Shown here piece by piece: positions 11,008 through 21,248 of a stretch of 64,000 bases of DNA. This DNA comes from Macrophomina tecta. Lineage: Eukaryota > Ascomycota > Dothideomycetes > Botryosphaeriales > Botryosphaeriaceae. Where the stretch lies: NCBI GenBank assembly GCA_024180945.1, contig JAKSGN010000038.1, positions 3,224,001 through 3,288,000 on the forward strand, written 5' to 3'. Made by a program: the position numbers and the translations under genes. The notes under the pieces were generated by a model, which was not told the DNA's origin, made no database searches, and worked only from the letters and a program-made list of their open reading frames with translations. Within the stretch, counting starts at the first letter, position 1, and each line of letters starts with the position of its first letter.

Positions 11008-12659
11008 GGCCGGCACGGTCAGAGGAATGGTCTGGCGTTAGAAATGAAGGAGAGGAAAAGAATGGCGTCGCTGCCGGGCAGCTGAGGACGGTCGTCGGCG
11101 GCGCGAGTGTGCCGGGCTGGAGGGAAGTAAATACCTACACGGGGCCAGCCCTGTGCCCTGGATCATCCGCGAAATTCGATAGCGGCATGGGGCCCGAGAA
11201 TAGCTCTTTCGGCGTGTAAAAGGGTAACTGATCTGGCGGCGCAGTGAGCGAGGCCAATCGCCGGCGGCTGCGGACATTGGCAAAGGTAAAGTCGGCAGCG
11301 GTGGGTCTCAGTCAGTGGGCTTCGTCCTCGCGGCCACCAATGGGGCTGCTGTTTCGAATCGCCAAGCAAACGCTTGGGCGGTTAATCATTTGCTGCATCA
11401 TGCGACTCCGATACCTTTAACACGCCCGTTGCTACGCCGCAGCGTCTTTCAGTCTGGTATGCGGTTCCTTTGTTGCGAAGGTGCTGCTGTTCCACCGCCG
11501 TCTCTCGCAGGCCGTCGGCATCTGCAAAGCGTCCGGCCCTTCGACTCAACGAAGGGCTCTGCACACCGCCCAACGGTCGAGCCCCTTCTCCCTGTTCGCT
11601 TATTCTCAGACGCCCTTTCATTTTCCCCTGCCCTCGTCTGTTCATCCTTTCCTTTATGCAACGCTCTCGGCCGCGTTGCGAGATTCAACTCGGTGCACTG
11701 GTCCTCGGCCAACTCCGAGCGGCCTGTTTTGGTCTCGCTAGGTTTCTATTGGCAAGACTACCTAAATAGCACTCGACCGTGTCTCTCTAAAACGTCGCTT
11801 ACACCTACTTTGCTCGGCTGCAGCACTCCAACCAGTTAACAGCACTGGAAGTGTCTTTTTATATCTGCTAGTATTACGAACCTAAGGGAGTTTTGTACCG
11901 CCTAGCAATATTAATTTATCCGGGCGGTTCGGTCACCTTCTTTCTGTCATAAACCGAATGTAGTTTTGTTTCCACTCGATCGTGCCCGGCGCAAAAGGGG
12001 TATAGTTAAGTTCAAGCATGGACTGAACGTCATAACTTACATATACTAGAGGCCATCATCACAATCACCGAACAGAGGTTTGTCACTTTCGTTGGTCCTA
12101 CCGTGCCTAATGTTAGTTTCTTAGATCCGCGGTCTATTTCCCGCATACGTTCTTCGCCTATGACACCCCGGACTCTGCCGTTCTTCCTTATACCTACTAC
12201 GCCATGTGCTCGTGCAGGCCCTAGCTACTACTTTCACTGTCTTCTCTCAAGGCTAGGTTTTCCGTACGGGCTCTATGACCCTGCGGCTCTACTACCCGTG
12301 CGGCTTTCTAGCCCTTGCAGTATCTTTTCTCGTGCAGGCCTTCCCCTCGTGGGGCTATACAGCTCTTGTGTCCTCGAGTTCGTACCGGGAATCCCTTACG
12401 AATCAATAATCTGGTAGGTAAATCTGCAGCCTATGAAGGAGATCCGTTGCTATACCGTATGGGCCCTCTATCCGCGAGTTTATGAGCCTCTTATTCACTA
12501 CGGTCTTACGATATGCAATTATTCATGATAATACTATATATTGCTCGCACCCTATGTAATCTTGAAGCAATTGAGGAACTATTTGTGTGAGGGGGGGAAA
12601 GGACAATCAGAGTAGTACAGCTAAAAGAAATGTGAATGGAAAAAGTAAACACAAGGGAT
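11008..12659. other. Intergenic region holding repeat copy 1 and AT/CT-rich sequence
   Basis: Contains the promoter side of the GPI-protein gene, the repeat copy at 11531-11873, and then 11.9-12.6 kb of T/C-rich sequence without coding signal. Within the latter the 12-mer CTCGTGCAGGCC occurs at about 12207 and 12332, hinting at another degraded repeat. Open frames here lack any recognisable motif. Confidence 0.45.
11531..11873. repeat. Dispersed repeat, copy 1 (less mutated)
   Basis: About 340 bp clearly align with 16518-16848. Shared blocks include TCCCTGTTCGCTTA, CCTTTCCTTTAT, GCTAGGTTTCTATT, CTAAATAGCAC and CGTCGCTTACACCTACTTT. Most differences are C-to-T or G-to-A going from this copy to the other. 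Homology appears to start near CGA(C/T)TCAACGAA and to end near CTAGTAT. I saw no coding potential, terminal repeat or target duplication, so the element class (solo LTR, SINE or MITE) is open. Confidence 0.8.
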
Positions 12660-15056
12660 TCAATCTTCTAAACCAAGGACGTACAGCTTGAACCACGGCT
12701 CATATACTTCGCTGGCCCACTTCCCCAGTCTTTGGAGAGAAGCAATCAACGTGTATATCCCCAAGATTGAATTAGTCTTGCCAATCGTAATATATCTCAT
12801 GAAGCATATCTTGTGCTCTTCTGGAACCTCTGCCTTCGCAAGGGCAAGTTTCCATTCATGCCCCTGGACGAGAATGAGCGGAATCTCGATAATCTCCTTA
12901 GCGCAGCTCTCGTGGTCAGCAGTTTGCGAGAGCTGGTGCAGTCGAGAAAAATGCGCTGCAGCCCACACCGTCAGCTGCGCGCGCGCGGTAAACTCATCAC
13001 ACCCTGGACGCTTCGTCTCGATGCCCACCGCAATCGGCGTCTTGAGGAGATGGCTCTGATCCGTGTGGTTGATCGAGTATTCTCCGCGCCGCCGCAGCTT
13101 TTCGGAGATGGAGCCAGCTGGGATTGGTGCAGGCTCGATGACCATGGCATAGTCTACCATCTTGTTGACTTGCCTCGTGCTGCCGGGGACGGGAGATGGA
13201 AGACAGGAATGGCTGATGCTTGCCGTGGTGACGTCACGATACCAGATTCCCGTCTCCTTGCGCCTTTCGCCTTGCAGAGCAAGGCGCAGCACGACCGAGT
13301 GTACCTCGGCATTCCAAGCTGATTCGAACAGATCCGCCTTTTCGCACTCCCACGCAGCCTCCAGGAGCTCGTGGATTCGGTGCCACTGGGTCATTGCTGC
13401 TTGGACTGAGTCCCATGAGGTGTTGCGCCGAGGAGGGCTCTCAGGAGTGAAATGTTTACTCTGCAGGTTGCGGCCCAGCGGGTGTGCTTGGGCAAAATAT
13501 TTCAAGTCCTGCGGTATGACTTCCTCGCTGGTGCCGATCCTTTTGAGATCGCTCAAAAGTTTTCTGGAGTCATTCGAGAGTATATCCTGTGTTTTTGGGT
13601 CCTCAAGCAGTTCAAACCTTGTCGTGAAGCCAAACCGCTCCAATTGAGCTGGGGCCTTAATCGGCGTATACTTGCTTCCGAAGTAGACAGAAGGATCCTG
13701 CGTCCAGGCCGTCTCAAGGCCAGGTCCCTGGGTTGGGGATGGAATGGGTCGAGAAGGTAGAGGAGAACTGACACTGGCCGTCTTAGGAATCGGGGACTTC
13801 TTCGGTGTTTGTGGGACTGTAGTGGTGGCGGTGGTGGCCGGTGTGTCTTCGTGAACAATAGCTTCTGGCAGATGGGGTGTATACTGCAGTGCAGCAGTCA
13901 AAGTAGATGGCTCTTGGTCAAAGGTTTCTGACCAAGTTGCACGGCTTTCGCCCTTGCGCTGCAGGCATCTCATGTCGGAGGGCGTATTCTTAGTGACCTT
14001 ATGTTCTTCGCAGCTCCGATGCGGGTATCTTCCGAGAGTGGCTGGCGTGGGACTCTTTGTGGCTCTAAACTCGGTCGGAATTGGTTCGAATGAAACTGGT
14101 GTTCTGATGGACTCTTGACCAATGCCATCTGTCACTGTGTGGTCGAAATCCCCAGACGGCTGCGCATGAAAACCGCCCACAAAACTCGGTGACCATTTTA
14201 GATAGTACGCATCCTTCCAATGCTCGGTGCGATGGTCGGCGCATAACAGTTCAAGGATAAGAGGTTCCAAGACGCTGAGGAGTGGGGGCCGTCCGAAATC
14301 TCTTTTGAGTTTGTTCCGGGCAGTCTCAATGTCATGGGCATCCAGGTTGTGCTTGCAGCGTTCACCCGTTGAGCTGTACGCTATGCAATTGAATGTCTTC
14401 CCATCACCAAAACAAAGTTCGAAGTTCATGACAATGAAATCCAAAGTAGGCTCGCCCTTGCAGTCATGATCACTGCCTGCGAGACGAGTGATTTGGAAAG
14501 GCTCACTGAGAGTTGGAGCAGCACGATTCCGCAAAGTTGCCGATGTAGTCATCCGGGAGTTCGTATTTCCTGAACTGTATTCAGTGCGCTGGATTTCTTC
14601 GTTGCAGTAGTTGATGACGTCTGCCAGAGGAGGTCCGTCCTCAGGATCCTCCGGCCTGAGGATGAGCCGAAGCTCTTGGTCGGAAGAGGGAGATGACGCC
14701 TCATGCATGGAGATACCCATCAGTCCAAAGACTAATGGCAAGCAGAATGCTGCTTTGACTGAATGGGTGTCGCAGAGAAGCGCGTGGTAAACCTCCACAG
14801 TCCGATGATAGTTGTACGGTAAGGAGATACTCAACGCAATGTTCCGTGCTTCGGCGAGTTTGTCTGGATCAAGCTTGCATAGGTGTTTGCAACGTTTTTT
14901 GCCCCTCGGATATGCATGACATTGCGGGAACGGGTTCTGGCTGAGCTCTTCGATGGCGAATTCGGCTTCTGAGACATTCTTGGCATAGCGTGACGGGAGT
15001 CTTTGGGCAGGAAACCCCGCAATCTTTGGAGCCGACATTGTTGGGGACCAAAGCAA
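12660..15056 (-). CDS. PD-(D/E)XK nuclease-like protein with two N-terminal Cys/His modules, 798 aa
   Basis: Single-exon gene from ATG 15056 (MSAPK, six codons on, is an alternative start). The C-terminal ~220 residues fit the fungal PD-(D/E)XK nuclease-like family. D635 in KMVDYAMVIEP, then E680 and K682 in PIAVGIETKRPG, form the D...ExK signature, followed by a helix QLTVWAAAHFSRLHQL and a strand IPLILVQGHEWKLA. The N-terminal half carries two copies of a Cys/His unit: CHAYPRGKKRCKH with LLCDTH (about 46-98), and CIAYSSTGERCKH with LLCADHR (about 215-290). This may be a small zinc-binding fold of the kind seen beside GIY-YIG domains in fungal proteins. Between them is a Pro/Thr/Ser-rich linker. 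Nuclease activity is inferred from motif geometry only, and no partner gene is adjacent. Confidence 0.72.
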   Translation of the reverse strand: MLWSPTMSAPKIAGFPAQRLPSRYAKNVSEAEFAIEELSQNPFPQCHAYPRGKKRCKHLCKLDPDKLAEARNIALSISLPYNYHRTVEVYHALLCDTHSVKAAFCLPLVFGLMGISMHEASSPSSDQELRLILRPEDPEDGPPLADVINYCNEEIQRTEYSSGNTNSRMTTSATLRNRAAPTLSEPFQITRLAGSDHDCKGEPTLDFIVMNFELCFGDGKTFNCIAYSSTGERCKHNLDAHDIETARNKLKRDFGRPPLLSVLEPLILELLCADHRTEHWKDAYYLKWSPSFVGGFHAQPSGDFDHTVTDGIGQESIRTPVSFEPIPTEFRATKSPTPATLGRYPHRSCEEHKVTKNTPSDMRCLQRKGESRATWSETFDQEPSTLTAALQYTPHLPEAIVHEDTPATTATTTVPQTPKKSPIPKTASVSSPLPSRPIPSPTQGPGLETAWTQDPSVYFGSKYTPIKAPAQLERFGFTTRFELLEDPKTQDILSNDSRKLLSDLKRIGTSEEVIPQDLKYFAQAHPLGRNLQSKHFTPESPPRRNTSWDSVQAAMTQWHRIHELLEAAWECEKADLFESAWNAEVHSVVLRLALQGERRKETGIWYRDVTTASISHSCLPSPVPGSTRQVNKMVDYAMVIEPAPIPAGSISEKLRRRGEYSINHTDQSHLLKTPIAVGIETKRPGCDEFTARAQLTVWAAAHFSRLHQLSQTADHESCAKEIIEIPLILVQGHEWKLALAKAEVPEEHKICFMRYITIGKTNSILGIYTLIASLQRLGKWASEVYEPWFKLYVLGLED

Positions 15057-16517
15057 AGATGGCAGATTTGAACGACATCAAGTGGTTTATATCCCTTCAA
15101 GAAGTGCTTGGTAGAATCAGACCAGACAGCCCTGGCTTGGAGTCGCGTGGGGCAAGGATTGCTGCGCCGCACCTTGGCAGCCCTCAGGACAGGAACCATT
15201 TACATAAGCCCCGTCCATAAGAAAATTCAGGCTGGTAAGGGGCTCATTGAATCGCCTCTGATAGCCGATAAGCCAACGTCATGGGTGGCTGCATCTATCA
15301 AAATCAAAATAATAAGAAATCCGAACGCGGCAGGTATCGTATGGAACTTGCTCGCAGGGGGCGCTTCGAAGACAGGGCGCATGGCAGAGGGCTACTCACT
15401 CCAAAAGCATCATATGTCTTCGTCTTGGCCGTGGCCCGGGATGCGGAATAGTGAGAGGGGAACGTGGGGTGCGGTTGGCTGTGCCGCTAAAGACCTGCCA
15501 TAAGTAGCACCCTTTATGCAGGGGCTCTACCAAGTCAACGGTTGCTGCCTTGCACATCCCCCACGGTCGCTTAGAGCCCCCATTTCTATCATGGCGCCGC
15601 CCCCAATCTCAAGAGAGCCCCCGTTCAGTCACAGTGTAGCGCCTTATCGGCGTCTTCAGCCCTGATGTAAGTTGTTACCTTCTCGTACACATCTTCCGGC
15701 CCTCGTTACTTCTCAAATATCTCTTGGAACCTCACGTATACGATATTCGGGGGCCTTTTTACCTAATGGGCCCGCTTCTCCTGGGACAGCTCCCGTACCC
15801 AGCCCTGAGCGCGCCGTGTTAGGAAGACAAGCTGAAAGGCTGAAACGGAGTGGCCCCCAATCCTCCATGGATCGCATTAGCCTGCGGCGAAGCTGAGTCT
15901 CCACGCTAAGAGTATATCGTAATCCTCCTGAGACAATTTAACAGGGCATATTGCGCAGCACAGATCGCAGGTTTACCACATCTTTCACAGAGAATGACAA
16001 GATCAGACCATTGAAACCCGTGCCGAGCTTCCGATTGTAGCGCTGACGTGGCGATCTGTTGGCCGGCAGATTTGAGTGCGTCAAGAGGGTCGTTGCTGAC
16101 AGAGGAGTACTGAGATATTGCGATGGTGCTGGGTGAAGCACATGCACTCGATGCCATAAAGCGTGGCCGGTTGCCTTTATATTTTATGCATTTCCAACAG
16201 ACTAAGGGACAAGAAGCTAGGAGGTAAAACTTGACCGCACATTGTCATTAGTTGTTCATATAGTGGCATATTTAGCTTATTCCCGTCATGATCTGGAGCC
16301 ACTCCATTTAACCCTGTCTGGTAATTTGCTTTCACTTAGAATTTTGCCTTATTCCTTGAAGAATATTTTAAACTGAACGTCCCATCCGGAAGACTTCAGC
16401 TTCACACTATCACGAGTAAGGCTGTCTTCACCTCGAGAGAATGCCTCCCCGGTATATAAAGCATTGACGCATACCTACATGAGCAGTCGATAGAAGGCTT
16501 GCAACATCGATAATAGT
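15057..16517. other. Intergenic region
   Basis: Upstream region of the nuclease-like gene, then featureless DNA turning AT-richer toward 16.2 kb. One small frame at 15906-16157 is listed separately. No other motif or spliced gene was found. Confidence 0.4.
15906..16157 (-). CDS. Possible small orphan protein, 83 aa
   Basis: The frame from ATG 16157 encodes 83 residues with five cysteines, including LCERCGKPAICAA. A TATA-like ATAAAATATAAAGG lies about 25 bases upstream of the ATG on the minus strand. There is no clear signal peptide and no family match that I can recall. The isolated position next to a RIP-affected repeat leaves it equally possible that the frame is chance. Confidence 0.22.
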   Translation of the reverse strand: MASSACASPSTIAISQYSSVSNDPLDALKSAGQQIATSALQSEARHGFQWSDLVILCERCGKPAICAAQYALLNCLRRITIYS

Positions 16518-16848
16518 CTTTCGATTCAACGAAGAGCTCTGTATACCGCCTAACATTCGAGCCCTATCTCCCTGTTCGCTTAGTCTCGAACGCCCTTTTA
16601 TTTTCCCCCACCCTTGTCTATATATCCTTTCCTTTATTGACGTTCTTAGCCGCGTTATAAGATTTAACTTAACGTATAGATCCTTAGCTAACTCCGAATA
16701 GCCCGTTTTAGTATAGCTAGGTTTCTATTTATAAGATAGTCTAAATAGCACTCTCTAAAGCGTCGCTTACACCTACTTTTACTAGGCTGCAGCAGTCTAA
16801 CTAATTAATAGCACCGGAGGTCTCTTTTCATATCTACTAGTATCACCG
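16518..16848. repeat. Dispersed repeat, copy 2 (RIP-mutated)
   Basis: Homologous to 11531-11873 in the same orientation, and about 9 bp shorter at one point (the CGACCGTGT segment of copy 1 is absent). Relative to copy 1 it is rich in C-to-T and G-to-A changes: GACTCAACGAAGGG becomes GATTCAACGAAGAG, and GCACACCGCCC becomes GTATACCGCCT. This raises TpA content, the classical outcome of repeat-induced point mutation. Sequence on both sides is unrelated to that around copy 1. Confidence 0.8.
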
Positions 16849-17468
16849 CTTTTTATCGGCCGAGCCACAGTTTCTTGCACGTGCTGCGGCGGCACGAGGG
16901 CGAGAGGCAGGCACAAGGAGAAAAAGACACAAGGCCGTGTTGTTTAGGAGCAGCAAGAAGACGGAGTAGCCCGTGTTTGAGGGATAGGGTGAAGCGTGTC
17001 AAGAAGGCTTAAGGCTTATCGTCTGGAATACATGGCCATTTATTTTCTGAGGCTGTGAAGTGTTCTCCCTTTATTGTTCTTCTCTGGGATTCTTATTTGG
17101 GGGGTTCTTCAACAAGCTATATGCGTGTCGCAGTGTTTTTTTTCCCCTTACTTTCTTTTTCTTCAAAAGAAAAAAAAAGAAAAACAGGTGTCAATGGAGT
17201 TATGTCATAGAGCTTCGTGAGTCAGGCCAAAGCCAAACCCAATTGATGGCATGGGAGGAGAAAAACAGCATAGGTTTTCGGCTTCGCCATCGCCCTGGCC
17301 TTACCCTCAGCAGATACTTTTCTTGTTAAGGACATTATTCTACGCATGTAGATATGACACGCCTACTCGACCGGCCAATCAAAAAGCATTTCCCAAACAT
17401 TACCACGCCCCGACATAAAATAAAAACAGTGGCTTATTGACTTAAATGCGAGAGAGGTATTAGCATAA
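16849..17468. other. Intergenic region
   Basis: No gene seen. It contains purine- and pyrimidine-rich tracts: an A-run near 17168-17184 and a T-run near 17137-17160. A small open frame at 17060 has no recognisable features. Confidence 0.4.
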
Positions 17469-17808
17469 TCATATCCATCTGTGATGCCCCGAGTCCAGCT
17501 CGGCGGGCGGTGGCAGGTCTCCGGGTGCCTCGGCCGTGCTCTGGAAGTAGGGTGCCTCAACGACGGGCGTGCTCTTCTGGTCCACCCCTCCGGGTAGTGG
17601 TACCATTGGCCACCCTCCCCTTCCTTCTCCACCGCCTCCTTGCTGAGTAATGGCGTTTTGGTCATCGTAGTGCTGGTAGCCGCTGCGCGAGGATGGTCGA
17701 CGTTGCCGCACGGCTTTTAGGCTGATCCAGATGCCGGCGAAGAGGACCAGCGGGATACCGAGCCAGAGGCCTACGCCCAGGGCGACTTTAGGGTAAAGGA
17801 TTGGTTGG
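17469..17808 (-). pseudogene. Orphan C-terminal exon of a single-pass membrane protein
   Basis: On the minus strand, sequence from 17808 to a stop at 17469 reads as a coherent exon: a transmembrane helix (VALGVGLWLGIPLVLFAGIW), then a basic stop-transfer RQRR, then a Gly/Pro-rich cytoplasmic tail. Immediately upstream is a good intron 3' end (CTAAC branch site and a TAG acceptor at 17809-17811). The helix pattern is typical of fungal Mid2/Wsc-like surface sensors, whose ectodomain lies in earlier exons. No matching upstream exon or signal peptide is visible before an A17 tract near 17887, so the gene appears decapitated. A distant or divergent first exon cannot be excluded. Confidence 0.45.
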
Positions 17809-18553
17809 CTACGAAGTTATTCGAGGGTTAGGGTTCGGTCGGATAGATCCAGAGATTGTTATCGCTGCGACAGCAGCACATACTGGACAGAGTTAAAAAA
17901 AAAAAAAAAAAGGGCATAGATGGAGATGCATTATGCGGCCAATTTGAACGGACGAGATTCAACGATATTGCAGAAAAATAACTTTTAAGGCATACTGCAT
18001 GCAAGGAAGAGGCGACTTATAGGCTTAGTAGCCGCGTGTGCGGCGCAGAGCCGTGGTGGCTGGCCGCTGAAGGATCTTGTAGGGGTCATCGGGCGTTGCA
18101 CCAATGTAAACATGACGCTAGCCCAATGATGGCATTGTCAGCGGCTCTACGCACGCTAAATGGAACGCATCTCGGTTGTTTAGTCCGGACCATTGGCCTC
18201 GCACCTCCGTTCGCTTCTGTCCTGGTGGGGTGCGGCTGCTGAGTAGATCGTCAGAACGATGGTACTGGCTTATTTCAGGCGACAGAAGTGACGAGAAAGG
18301 CAGGAAATCTGTATTTAGACAGATGCGGACTACATTTAAGTGGGTTCAGCGTGCACTATGCGTCGGATGTACGTTCCGCGCTTACTCCAGCATCCCGATT
18401 GGGCGAGCTGAATCGTACCCTGTGCGGCGCGGTTGTCGTGCACGGGCACAGCGTCTGTATTTTTATCTCATCCCGAACCCAGAGCACCCCAGCCGTCACG
18501 AGTCGCCTTCTTAAAATACGCGGAGTGTTCTGCTCTAGAAATCCCACGGCAAC
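17809..18553. other. Intergenic region, promoter side of the glycosyltransferase
   Basis: Contains the putative intron end of the orphan exon, an A17 tract near 17887-17903, and the upstream region of the plus-strand gene at 18554. A short telomere-like GGGTTAGGGTT at about 17823 is a single unit and not a telomeric array. Confidence 0.4.
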
Positions 18554-19861
18554 ATGATCGTATACTCGTCCCACGCATGTGGCGCGTTAATCGGAGCCAG
18601 CAGTCTGATCCTACTAATGCTCTTCTTGCTAAACAACTACGATAGCAACGCTTCCTCGCGCCTGCACATTTCAGAGCGCCCTTCTGGCACAACTGACTCG
18701 GATCTTCTTAGCCATGTCTTCAATCGAACGCTTGGTGTAAGTGAGATGCGCTTGTACGTGGCGCCACCGCTGACATCCTACAAGTTTCAAAAGATATTCG
18801 TGATCAATCTCTCATCGCGGACAGACTATCGAGATTCCATGGCATTAGCTGCTGCTTTATCGGACTTGCAGGTTGAGTTCATAGATGGCGTTACTGACGT
18901 GGACGAGAGAACGCTGCCTCCTGGCGCTAAGGAGGTGAATCTCAATTCCGGGAGCTTGTATGCCTGGCGGGCTCACATAAATGCCGCCAGACTGTGAGTC
19001 TCCCTATCGCAACAGCCTCTGCATTGCGCATTTGCTCACCGCCGCAGGATCGTCGAGCAAAACCTCAGCTCGGCGCTGATCCTCGAAAGTGACGTCGACT
19101 GGGATATTAGAATCAAGAAGCAAATGCGAGACTTCGCCATGGCATCGCGGCTGCTCGTCCAGCCTCTCCCCGGTACTACCGACAAATTCCTCGACCCCAG
19201 CTACCCGGAGCCCCAACCAGGGCAGTCTCCACGGAATTTCGAAGTCGGCAAAGAGACGACAGCCGAGCCCACCAGCTCCCCCTACGGGGACATAGACCGG
19301 TGGGACATGCTATGGCTCGGACACTGCGGCACGCGCTTCCCGAAGCTCAGCGACGGGAACGCGCCGCTTGGGCGCGCCGTGATCCCCAACGATGAGACGG
19401 TGCCTGAGAAGCAACACGTACACATGCAGTTCGGTGACGACGAGCTAGTCCAGCAGTACCCGGCGCACACGCGGGTCGTCTCACGCGCGCGGGTGAACAC
19501 CTGTACGCTAGGCTACGCCCTCTCCCAGCCTGGTGCGCGGCGCCTGCTCTACGAACTCGGCATCCGCAAGATGACCGGCACGAACGACATGATGTTCCGC
19601 TCGATATGCGACGGCGTTGACGGCCGCCCGCTCAGCACCTGCTTGACTGTCCAGCCGCAGCTGTTCCAGCACCACCGCCCGGTTGGCCCGAAGAGTTCTT
19701 TCAGTGACATTTCGGACCATGGAACCGATTACAATGAGCAGGCCTTCACAAGAAATATCAGATGGAGCACGAGGCTCAATTTTCCGAAGCTGCTATACGG
19801 AGAGACAGATTACATTGATCTTTTTAAAGACGGGGAGAAGATGCCGGAACTTGGATATTGA
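18554..19861 (+). CDS. Glycosyltransferase family 25 protein, 417 aa, two exons
   Basis: Exons 18554-18993 and 19048-19861; the 54-bp intron (GTGAGT donor, CCGCAG acceptor) restores one frame of 417 codons. Residues 9-27 form a single hydrophobic anchor, giving a Golgi-type type II topology. The catalytic domain opens with KIFVINLSSRTDYRDSM, the usual GT25 start. The acidic motif LESDVDWD at about 159-166 is the probable metal/nucleotide-sugar site. Downstream are WDMLWLGHCG (about 235) and a conserved block around TLGYALSQPGARRLLYELG. Fungal GT25 proteins are named for similarity to bacterial LPS galactosyltransferases; the donor sugar and acceptor are unknown. A secretory-pathway role is inferred from the anchor. 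Confidence 0.85.
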
Positions 19862-20383
19862 TACCACTGTATGCAGATAGGATTTTTTTTCACCTACTGA
19901 TAGACTTGTAATTATAAATAAAGCGGCAAAGGAAATAGTTATGGCTTGTAAGAATCTCCATCGGAAGAGACTAATGGAGCCTCTTAGTGCAGGTTACTCG
20001 CCTATGATAGCCTCTACATATCTCTGATCCGTTGTTGCCGCTCCACAAGCTTACCGGACTGGCAAGTCTCTGCGAAATTATATGGATCGAGCTCGATAGG
20101 GAATCTAAAGCACAACGAGGCTTGCCAGCACTGTTCCTATTCAGGCTTGGCTCGCCAAGTGAAATGCGGGAACGACAACGAGAACGACGACGAGCGTCCG
20201 CCTGCCCCTTCTCACACTATTTTCGACACCTGTGGCCTTTTTCCTTTGCAACAACCACAGATTCTACTACTCTTGGCTCCTGTCCACTCAGCGGCGCGAG
20301 ATCGCGCTTGCACTATACTCGGAACATTACATGCGGTCACGCACACTTTCCTGCCGCAGAATCCCATTCACTTGCACATAGTC
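19862..20383. other. Intergenic region
   Basis: Begins with the AT-rich 3' region of the glycosyltransferase (AATTATAAATAAAG at about 19910, a plausible polyadenylation signal) and ends with the upstream region of the broken Zn2Cys6 gene. Nothing else recognised. Confidence 0.4.
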
Positions 20384-21248
20384 ATGGCACACTTCCGGAG
20401 ATCGCAAAAAAAAAGTCTCGTAATGGGTGCATACATTGTAAAAGACGTCGCGTTAAGGTTGGCCTTCCCGCACTCTCCATATGTCGATCAGTCCAGATGA
20501 TCATCACAATGTTAGCCTCTACTTTTCATTTGCTAATTTAAGTTGGTGTGACGAAACGGGGCCTCCGTGTTCCAGTTGTTCCACACGCGAATGAGACTGC
20601 ACCTATCCAACCGCAATGGGAAATCAGCAACGCTTATCTGCAGTGACATTGCCCAGCAACAATCAAGGCATAGGGCATCCCCGTCAACACCGAGACTCCC
20701 CGAGTGTCCAGAATCACCACTGTGAAGAGCCTTCGAAGCCCCGAGATATTGTATTTCCTCCGAGACTCCAGGAATTGTGGTTAATGCACCACTACTCTAC
20801 ATCCACATATAAAACACTTTGCCGAGGCCAAGTGGACCTAGACGTTTGGGTAAACGCCGTTCCCACAAATGCAAGCAGATACGACTTTCTCATGAGCGGA
20901 ATCTTGGCCCTCGCATCTCTCCACATAGCTCTGGAGGATCCAGAGAGGAGACAGCCCTTCACCGCGTACGCCCTATCTTACCACAACCGGGCACTGAAGC
21001 AATTTTCGGACGCCCTGGACTCTATTAATCCGGATAACTGCGATGCACTCTTCGCGTTCGCTCTCATCACAGCCTTGCTTACGTTTGCCTTTTGCGATTC
21101 GCGCATCTCAGCTGTTTCCCGCACACCCTTCGAAAATATACTTTTCATCTCAAGGCTCCTCCGAGACCTTAGCACGTTGGTAGATAATCACGAGAAATGG
21201 CTACGCGATTTTCAATCTGAAACGGTGAATTTCTTGCCAACTAAGTAA
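20384..21248 (+). pseudogene. Zn2Cys6 transcription factor of the sterol-uptake-control (UPC2-like) type, multiply broken
   Basis: Fungal binuclear zinc-cluster regulator. The first half of the cluster, SRNGCIHCKRRRVK, lies at about 20415-20457 and the second half, CDETGPPCSSCSTRE, starts at 20547. They are separated by an intron beginning GTT at 20458 with a CTAAT branch site. Three lesions are visible. The start MAHFRRS (ATG 20384) and the cluster are in different frames across a nine-A run at 20406-20414. The intron ends in GG, not AG, at the position the cluster demands. A TGA at 20592-20594 sits where the family has Arg before DCTYP (CGA to TGA). After it the frame is open to 21248 and shows the typical central region (LWLMHHYSTSTYKTL; SGILALASLHIAL; SRTPFENILFI). 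It ends about 150 residues early. Confidence 0.72.

Noticed and set aside
17822..17834. Telomere-like GGGTTAGGG
   Set aside because: A single unit; better explained as the complement of a CTAAC intron branch site.
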